Source of the DNA: Sodiomyces alkalinus F11
Taxonomy: Eukaryota > Ascomycota > Sordariomycetes > Glomerellales > Plectosphaerellaceae
Assembly (NCBI RefSeq): GCF_003711515.1
Contig: NW_021167080.1
Location: forward strand, 965,200 to 1,029,199
Length of the DNA stretch: 64,000 nucleotides
Reading direction: 5' to 3'
The translations under genes were made by a program, and so were the position numbers. Position 1 is the stretch's first letter. Every line of letters begins with the position of its first letter. Under the pieces are notes generated by a model. It worked only from the letters and a program-made list of their open reading frames with translations, had not been told where the DNA came from and did no database searches. This document shows positions 57,092 to 64,000 of the stretch, in pieces.

Positions 57092-60000
57092 ACTAATAAG
57101 GATAACTCGGAAAAAGAATAGCTTTAACGCGAAAATAGGCGTTAAAGTCGATAGCCGTGATATAGCGGGAGTAGGAGGCGTTTAAAGTGCGTGCTAATAA
57201 TAACCCGGCAGTTATAGTAGCTAAAATAAATAAATAGCATATCCTCGCCCTTATTAATATTAGTTATAACTATTATACCGCTATAAGTGAATAATTTACC
57301 TAAAGACTTTAATTACTATTAGTCGATAAGACGAATCGACTACTAAATAGCTTCTCGGAAACTATTAGGACTATTAGTAACGCGGGGATCGCTATCTATA
57401 AGCTTAAGATTAGCGGTTACCCGTAACGAATATTCGTATATATAGTACCCGGGCTTAATTAAGATATATTCCTCGGGAAGCCCTAGATAGAATAAAACGA
57501 TATACCGTATTACGCTAAAGATAAACGGCTTTACTATAGAGTAGCCGGATTAAATATATAACTTTATCACGAAAAGGAACCTATTAGAGTATAAGCTATC
57601 CGCGACGCCTATTTAGTTATAGGATCTATATTCGCGGGTATTATTTAACGACTATAATAAAAGGGTAAGGAGGTCTTAATCCAGGGAGTAAGCTTAAGAG
57701 ATATCGAAAAAGCGTTATATAAGAAATAACTAGTAAACCTAAAGGATTTTATACCCGAAGAGTTACTATAAGAATTTAATAACCTATTTATACCCGATAA
57801 GGCTAATTAATTACCGCTATACTAATTAGGAGTCGACTATAAGGTAAACCGTATACCCGGAAACGATAATAAGGAACTATCGCTTCTCTAAAAGCCACTC
57901 TATAATATATCGAGAGAAGAACTCTTAGTATTACGGAAAACACTTACTAACCTAATAGATAAGGGATTTATCCGTGCTAGTAATTCGGAAGCCGGGGCTC
58001 TTATCCTTTGTATAAGGAAGCTAGGCGGAGGACTTTAAGTTTATTTTAATTATCGAGTATTAAACGCGATTACTAAGCGAGACTATTATCTATTTCCCCT
58101 AATCGCTAAGATACTATAAAACCTAAACTAAGTAAAATAATTTATAAAACTTAATATAATTACTACCTTTTATAAGATTAGAATAGCCTTAGGACACGAA
58201 TATAAGACTATGTTCTAAACTCGGTTTAGGCTCTTCGAATAGCTTATCTATCCGTTTAGCCTAAATAAGGCTCCCGCGACTTTTTAGCGATATATTAATA
58301 AAACGCTATAACGCTTCCTAAATAACTTTATTACCGTTTATATCGATAATATCCTAATCTACTTTAATAGGAGTTAGGCCGATTATAAGGCGAAAGTAAA
58401 GTAAGTACTCCGCGCGCTCGCGGACGCCGGCCTAAACCTAGATCCGTTAAAGTACGAGTTTAGCGTAAAGATAGTAAAGTACCTAGGATTTATAATTACC
58501 GCGGGGAAAAGCGTATCTTATAACCTAAAGAAGTTATAAGCTATTGGCGAGTAGGAAGCGCTTATAATAGTTAAGGGCGTATAAAGCTTCCTAGGGATTA
58601 TAAATTATTACTAAATCTTTATTAAGGATTTTTCGGGGATCTTAGCCTTATTAATAGCACTAACTAAGAAAGACTATACCTTTTAATAGGGTGTTAAGGA
58701 AGAAACGGCCTTTCGCGAGCTAAAGACGAGGTTCTAAGAAAGACTAATATTACTATAGTAGGACCTAGTAAATAAGATATTTATCGAGATAGACTATTTA
58801 GGGTTTACCCTTAGGGGTAGCCTAATATAAGAAGACACGGACGGAAATCGCTATATAGTCGTATACTATACTTATAAACTTAATAAAGCAGAATATAATT
58901 ACCTAATCTATAATAAAGAAATACTAGCGATTATAAGATATTTAACGATATAATAGGCTAAGCTTACTAATTATAGGTAGTTTATAGTCCTCTCCGATTA
59001 TAAGGCCCTTAAATACTTTATAATAAAACGAACGCTTACTAAGCGATAAAGCCGATAAGCTAATAAGCTTATATAATTCGACTTTATACTTAAGTATCGG
59101 AAAGGAAAGGATAACACGATAGCGGATACCCTTTTATATCGATAGTAAGATAAGCCCTAAAGTATAATAGACGAATAGGAGTAATCTTATTCTATTTAAT
59201 TAATTCCCGATACCGCGATTCTACTTAGTATTCGCTATATTAATAGCGGTTAAATAATCTGTAAGACGGACTAAAAGCTATAATAATTATAGGATAAGAC
59301 GCTTATAACCGATAAATACTATTAAGGAGCCTTATTTACGGTTACCGAAGAAGAATAATAGTTCTTACTATTATTAGAATTAAAGCTATAAATAGCCGAG
59401 TACTTAGTCTGTATAACCGGGTTATTACTATTCTACGCCTGAATTTAGGTGCCCGGGTCTATTAAAGGGTTAACGTTATAAGGGAAAATTATCTAGTTAA
59501 TTCACGACTTAGTAATTAGAGGATACCCCGGATACGAAAATACTATTACCTTAATAGCGTATCGCTTTTTCTAGCTAAGGATAAATAAGGATATCCGATA
59601 ATTAATCCGGAACTACGATATCTACGGAAAGGGGTATATATAGAGGAACGCGAAATAAGGCCTTTTACGCCCTTTCCTAGTACTAGAATAAATACGGAGC
59701 GACTTATCGATAGACTTTATAATAGACTTATTACTAGCTAGTAAGAAAAAAGCGCGCTACTTTTAGGTTATTACAAACCACCTAACTAAAGCTATAATAT
59801 TAGAAGCGATAAAGATAATAAAAGCCGAAGCTTATACGGAATAATTCCTATACTATTATTTCTGGTTTTATAGAATACCTAGGTCGATTATTAATAACTA
59901 AGGTTTAAATTAGATAAGTAGATTCTAGAAGCACTTTTATAAGCTTATACGAATATCGCGTAAGCTTAGTATAGTATACTACCCCTAAACCGATAAAGTA

Positions 60001-60899
60001 ATAGAGCGTATAAACTAAAAGGTATAAGCCTATTTATAAGCTTTTATGTATTACGCCTAAAACGACTAGGATCGCCTATTACCTATAATATAACTAGCCC
60101 TAAGTAACTATAAGAGCTTTATAACGGGGTTTAGTCCTTTTTTCTTACAATATAGCTACTATATTAACCTAATCTAGATAACTAAGGAGCCCTTTATAGA
60201 ACCTAGAGTATTAACGGCCTATAACCTACTACGATACTTATAGGAAATAACCGAGTTCGCCTAAGCCGTAATTATATCGATATAGATCCGGAGTAAGGAG
60301 TCTACTAACTAATATCGTATACCGGCTAAGCGTTTTAAGGTTAACGACTTAGTCTAGCTATTATTAGCTAACTACTTAACTCCGCGATTATCCTATAAGC
60401 TTAATTAGCTTTATCGTAAATACCGAGTTATAAAGGTAATTAGCCTATATATAGTTAAGCTTACTATACTATTATAAATCTACCCCTAATTCTACGTAGA
60501 ATTATTACGTCGCGTAGGCGATAACCCTTTTCTAGGATAAGTAGTAGACGACCCTTAACCACCGCCTATTTAAGAGGTAACTAATAATAAAGAATACGAA
60601 GTCGAGGAAATCCTTTACGCGAGGATAAAAAGGCGAGGCAGGGGATTAAGAGGCAAGGTACTAGTATAATAGGTAGGATACTATAAGCCTATATAGGAAC
60701 TGCTAAAACTATTAGCGTAAATATAGGCACTTAATAAGTTTAAAAGAAAATTCGGCTTAATAATAACGAATAATAGCCTATTAAATACCTTTACGCTATT
60801 ATAATATAGGAGCTAATATATAAATAATCGTATTACGATAATTAGAAAGGAGTAAGAGTTAGATTTAGTTTAGGCCGGATAAGCCCCGCGCCTTAGCCA

Positions 60900-62400
60900 C
60901 GCTTAATATAAGCTTAGATTAATATTCTTAACCTTAAAATCGCTATCCTCGGGATTATCGATTTCCGTAAAAATCGTACCCTTATCGCCCCGTTATAGGT
61001 TAGAGTCTATCTCCTTAACGTTATTATTATCTTTGTTATCCCTATTATTAGGAATTATAACCGCCTTAGCGATAATTATACTTATAGGCGTAAAAGCCCG
61101 CTTACGCTCCGCGTATTATTAGAGTTCGGAAATTATAATATTAACGCGACTAAGTACAAGTATCTCCCTAAATAACCGAGTATACTCCTTTAGCTCTATA
61201 AGACTAAAGCGCCTAAAGTCTTTATCCGATAATATTAACCCCGATAAAGGAGTAGGAGTAATAGGATAGGTATTCTTTTCCGCTACGATATCAGGAGGGA
61301 CTAGGCCCGAAATTATTACCTTACCTACAACCTTATAAGGAGGAGATAAGGCTAGCTATTCCGCCCTAATAATAACCTCCTCCGGAGGCGATATATCTAA
61401 TCCTAATACTATCTTTTCTATAACCTCTAAAAAGGGAGAAAAGACTAGTATAACTACCTTATTAGCGACCTTTATTACCGGAGGAAGTATAGCTAGTTTA
61501 GTTACCTTATTAATAATCTTAGGAAAAGGTAGTAAGGTTAACTATAATACTACCTTTTCCTAGACCTTTTAAGGAGGAGAAAAGGCTGGCGTAATTATTA
61601 TACCGGGAGCCTGTATAGGATATATAGCTATAGGTAATATCGCTATTATCGCTTCCTTAGCTATAAGAGTATCCTAGAACGCCGTATAGGCGTTAAGATA
61701 CGGTTCTTACTCCTAGAAAAAGGGTTAGTAATACGGTTATAACCTTAAAGGGGGAGGAGGTCTTATAGGGGCGTTCTTATTATTATTGCTAATAAGGGTA
61801 GCCGTCTTAAATAACCTTTATGCATAGCCTTTAAGGTATACTAGGAGAGGAGTATACTAGTATATCTTCGTAGAGTATACCTAGTATTTCTTCCCCTGAC
61901 TAGTCTAGTTATAATACAGGCGCTTATATTTCTTATCGGCGATATCACGCGTATAAAAGAGGCACGGCTTAGTATAAACGCTACTAAGAGGGTGCTTAGG
62001 AGGCTAATTACCCCCTAACTTCTTTTTCTTAGTTAGAGGCGGCGGTAATAACTCGAATTATTATATAATTAGTATCGACTTAAAGTATAAGAGTATTATA
62101 CCTATATTATTATTAGTAATACGCTTATTACTATTATTACCCCTATTATCGTAGGGGGCTAGCGTTATCTATAAACGCTATAAGTTAGCGGGGTTACCTT
62201 AAAAAAGGATCGTGATAAAGAGATAGCTTACCTTAGATAGGGAACTCTTAAACTATATAAGTATTAATAAGAGAAGTCTACGATTAAGGGAGTTAAAGGA
62301 ATCGTCGCTATAAGGAGACATAAGTATATATAGAATAGCTATAGCTATTATTATTATTATTATAGTTACAGGGGAGGAGAGAGGAAAAGGGGGCCTATAA
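60900..62400 (-). pseudogene. GypB antisense ORF, copy 2 (in GypB-1)
   Basis: Collinear with the minus-strand frame of GypB-2 and shares its acidic C-terminus, the basic stretch and the Tyr-rich segment. Most differences are transitions that fit RIP. Finding it in both copies shows it is part of the GypB element. Confidence 0.5.
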
Positions 62401-62637
62401 GAAAAAACGGGTATTATATATTTATAGATAGGAGCTACGCGAGGGAGCCTATATTACTATTTCGGGTATATAAATAAAGGGTTAGTAGGCGACCTAAGAT
62501 TTCTTTAATATTAAGGTAAAGGTAAGGTAAGATAAAGGGACACGACTATTCCTTTATTACCGCGATATAAGGGGGAGCCGAGCTATAATAAGGACGCGCG
62601 GTTATATAGCCCCTAGAGGGAGAGGGGGGGGGGGTAG

Positions 62638-62846
62638 TATTACGGGTTAACCCCGATATAAAGGATCCGGCTATACTCCGGATCCTCCTAACTACACGCT
62701 TAGTTAATAGATCTATATCACCTAGTTATTGCTATCTTATAGCTAGCCTAGCACTATAGACTTTTCTCCTTTTCCTTCTTCCTTCCTTAGTTCTAGATAA
62801 TCTATTATTACGACCTTACTTAGTGCCACGACCTATAACTAGTCGT

Positions 62847-62850
<4 letters not shown>
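62638..62850 (+). repeat. 3' LTR of GypB-1
   Basis: Starts TATTACGGG after a run of 11 G (62624-62634). The last bases, GTCGTTTA, pass directly into the TAA repeat, so the terminal TATA of other copies is missing or replaced. Confidence 0.88.

Positions 62851-62937
<87 letters not shown>
62847..62937 (+). repeat. (TAA)n microsatellite, about 30 perfect units
   Basis: About 90 bases of uninterrupted TAA repeats. The same trinucleotide forms the tails of LIN-1 and LIN-2. It sits where the right flank of GypB-1 should be and marks the right end of the transposon block. Confidence 0.95.
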
Positions 62938-62939
<2 letters not shown>

Positions 62940-63288
62940 TTATCTAAGTAAAGTTTGTAGTACTTTACGGGGATATCTAACTATATTAAAAAAGTAAGGG
63001 GAAATAAGTCTAGATATATAGGATTAAAAGTACTCTATAAGTTTTATATAATATAGCTTATCACACCTTGATAAGGTGGCTAAGGGCATCGGATAACTTG
63101 ATTATATTATAAAGTACGTAATCACGGTACGTACTCCTTGGCAGCTTACCTACCTCCTTCCCTATATCAGACCTTGCCTTCTTTCCTACGAATCGGTAGC
63201 TCGTTGTCTTTCCATCGATTCTTCATCGCCACTGGGTTTAAGTATAACCCATAGTCTCCGACCTTGCGCGACGTCGCCTCACACCACG
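62938..63288 (+). promoter_or_regulatory. Upstream region of SSL2
   Basis: The first 120 bases are TA-rich and resemble the RIP-altered block; CA and TG return from about 63060. TATATAATATAGC at about 63047-63059 is TATA-like, though TA-rich bias makes such matches weak evidence. The last 200 bases are pyrimidine-rich, as is common in leaders of fungal genes. No conserved frame. Confidence 0.5.
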
Positions 63289-64000
63289 ATGCCAGCCAAA
63301 CGGAAAGCCGCAGGCACAGTGACTGGCGCGGCAAAAGCAGGCAAAGGCTCGAAGGTGTCGACTCCCGCTGGAGTCGCTACTCCAAGGAGTATTGGTAGTG
63401 ACAATGAATCCTCCGTAGCGGACGCAGCCAGCGAAGTCGAGGATGAGACGATCGAAAAGAACATCAACAAATTCACTGTTGACTCGTATGAACGTGCCGC
63501 ACCGCTGGCGAAGACCCCGACATCGTACATCTTTGGGAAGCGAGATTACTCTTACCTGCAGCTCAAGCCGGATTACCAAAATCGCCCCCTGTGGATTGAC
63601 TCTGGAAAGGCGAGGATTTTTCTCGAGAGTTTCAGTCCGCTCGCGCAGCAAGCGCAGGACTTTCTCATCACAATTGCAGAACCCGTGTCACGCCCATCGT
63701 TCGTCCACGAATATGCGCTCTCGCCACACAGTCTATATGCGGCCGTTTCGGTTGGGCTGTCGCCTGACGACATCATCAATACCCTCGAGCGCTTTCTCAA
63801 GACGCCACTTCCGAAGCAAATTCGCGGCTTCATCGAAAGCTGTACAGCAAGCTTTGGCAAGGTCAAGCTGGTCCTGAAGAACACCAAGTATTTCGTCGAG
63901 AGCGCGGACCCCGTTGTGCTGCAAAAGCTCCTGAAGGATCCCATTATTGGCCCTCTTCGCACGCAAGGTACCGCCGAAATTACCACGACAGCGGCACCTA
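63289..64000 (+). CDS. SSL2: TFIIH subunit / DNA helicase Ssl2 (XPB, Rad25), N-terminal part, cut by window end
   Basis: First 237 codons of the 3'-to-5' DNA helicase of TFIIH, which opens promoters for RNA polymerase II and acts in nucleotide excision repair in the nucleus. Start at 63289: MPAKRKAAGT, then a Ser/Ala/Gly-rich tail with an acidic patch. The conserved region begins with F-G-K-R-D-Y-S-Y-L-Q-L-K-P-D-Y and goes on with N-R-P-L-W-I-D, L-E-S-F-S-P-L-A-Q-Q-A-Q-D-F-L, A-E-P-V-S-R-P, E-Y-A-L-S-P-H-S-L-Y-A-A-V-S-V-G-L, and G-K-V-K-L-V-L-K-N-T-K-Y-F-V-E-S. This is the order of the XPB N-terminal domain. The helicase motifs lie beyond the window. No intron is needed in the visible part. 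Normal CA/TG use. Confidence 0.95.
   Translation, partial: MPAKRKAAGTVTGAAKAGKGSKVSTPAGVATPRSIGSDNESSVADAASEVEDETIEKNINKFTVDSYERAAPLAKTPTSYIFGKRDYSYLQLKPDYQNRPLWIDSGKARIFLESFSPLAQQAQDFLITIAEPVSRPSFVHEYALSPHSLYAAVSVGLSPDDIINTLERFLKTPLPKQIRGFIESCTASFGKVKLVLKNTKYFVESADPVVLQKLLKDPIIGPLRTQGTAEITTTAAP

Larger units (their letters stand above)
57092..62850 (+). mobile_element. GypB-1, right part: pol, antisense ORF and 3' LTR
   Basis: Resumes GypB sequence at the point equivalent to 46425 of GypB-2, right after the GypA-2 duplication, and runs collinearly with GypB-2 to the LTR (62638-62850). RT (A-Y-I-D-N-I-L-I-Y near 58337-58365), RNase H, integrase and chromodomain blocks are in the same places. 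With 17429-18906 it makes an element of about 7.2 kb. Differences from GypB-2 are mostly C/T and G/A changes. The LTR runs into a TAA microsatellite, and no host sequence matching the left flank (GypA-1 gag) follows. Confidence 0.9.

Noticed and set aside
1..64000. Biosynthetic or other functional gene cluster
   Set aside because: The intact genes (dehydrogenase, regulator, proteasome subunit, CHY protein, TFIIH helicase) are unrelated housekeeping or regulatory genes with no shared pathway.
1..64000. tRNA or rRNA genes
   Set aside because: I looked for A/B-box-like tRNA patterns and conserved rRNA segments by eye and saw none; a tRNA search program would be decisive.

Overview
The window looks like nuclear DNA of a filamentous ascomycete (Pezizomycotina; a Sordariomycete is my best guess). 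It has short GT-AG introns of 50-92 bases, a Zn(II)2Cys6 regulator, a CHY zinc-finger gene of the filamentous-fungus type, and about 55 kb of transposons altered by repeat-induced point mutation (RIP). RIP here is almost purely CpA to TpA: long stretches hold no CA and no TG, while CG, CC and CT survive. Gln and Trp codons therefore appear as TAG/TAA, Met as ATA and Cys as TAT, but the old proteins can still be read through the stops. I call the element families GypA, GypB and GypC (three Ty3/Gypsy chromoviruses), CopX and CopY (Copia), and LIN (Tad-like LINE). These are local labels only.

Layout. 1-6760 is transposon wreckage: a Copia pol end, the 3' half of a GypA copy with its LTR, and a Tc1/mariner-like transposase. 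7250-14444 is a gene island with normal CA/TG content. It holds a mitochondrial D-2-hydroxyglutarate/D-lactate dehydrogenase (+), a Zn(II)2Cys6 regulator with a damaged splice acceptor (+), proteasome subunit alpha-4/Pre6 (+), and a CHY zinc-finger protein (-) convergent with Pre6. 14880-62937 is one block of nested transposons. From 63289 a TFIIH helicase gene (Ssl2/XPB) begins and runs off the window.

The block is a set of insertions inside insertions, worked out from where reading frames stop and resume and from target-site duplications. A DNA transposon (14881) is interrupted by GypA-1 (16497), which is interrupted by GypB-1 (17429). GypB-1 is interrupted by GypA-2 (18907-57091), which is interrupted by LINE LIN-1 (21638-43509). 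LIN-1 is interrupted by GypC (26649-39983, minus strand), which is interrupted inside its right LTR by Copia CopY (33630-39869, minus strand). Side insertions are a second, minus-strand LINE in LIN-1 (40637-42529) and a complete GypB-2 in the pol of GypA-2 (44957-52182). A 355-base solo GypA LTR with a perfect 5-base duplication (15217-15571) sits in the outermost transposon and is almost free of RIP.

The most unusual point is shared by all three Gypsy families. Each carries, between the chromodomain end of pol and the 3' LTR, an extra coding region on the strand opposite to pol. None of these proteins is recognised. The four island genes and SSL2 are unlinked in function and do not form a cluster.
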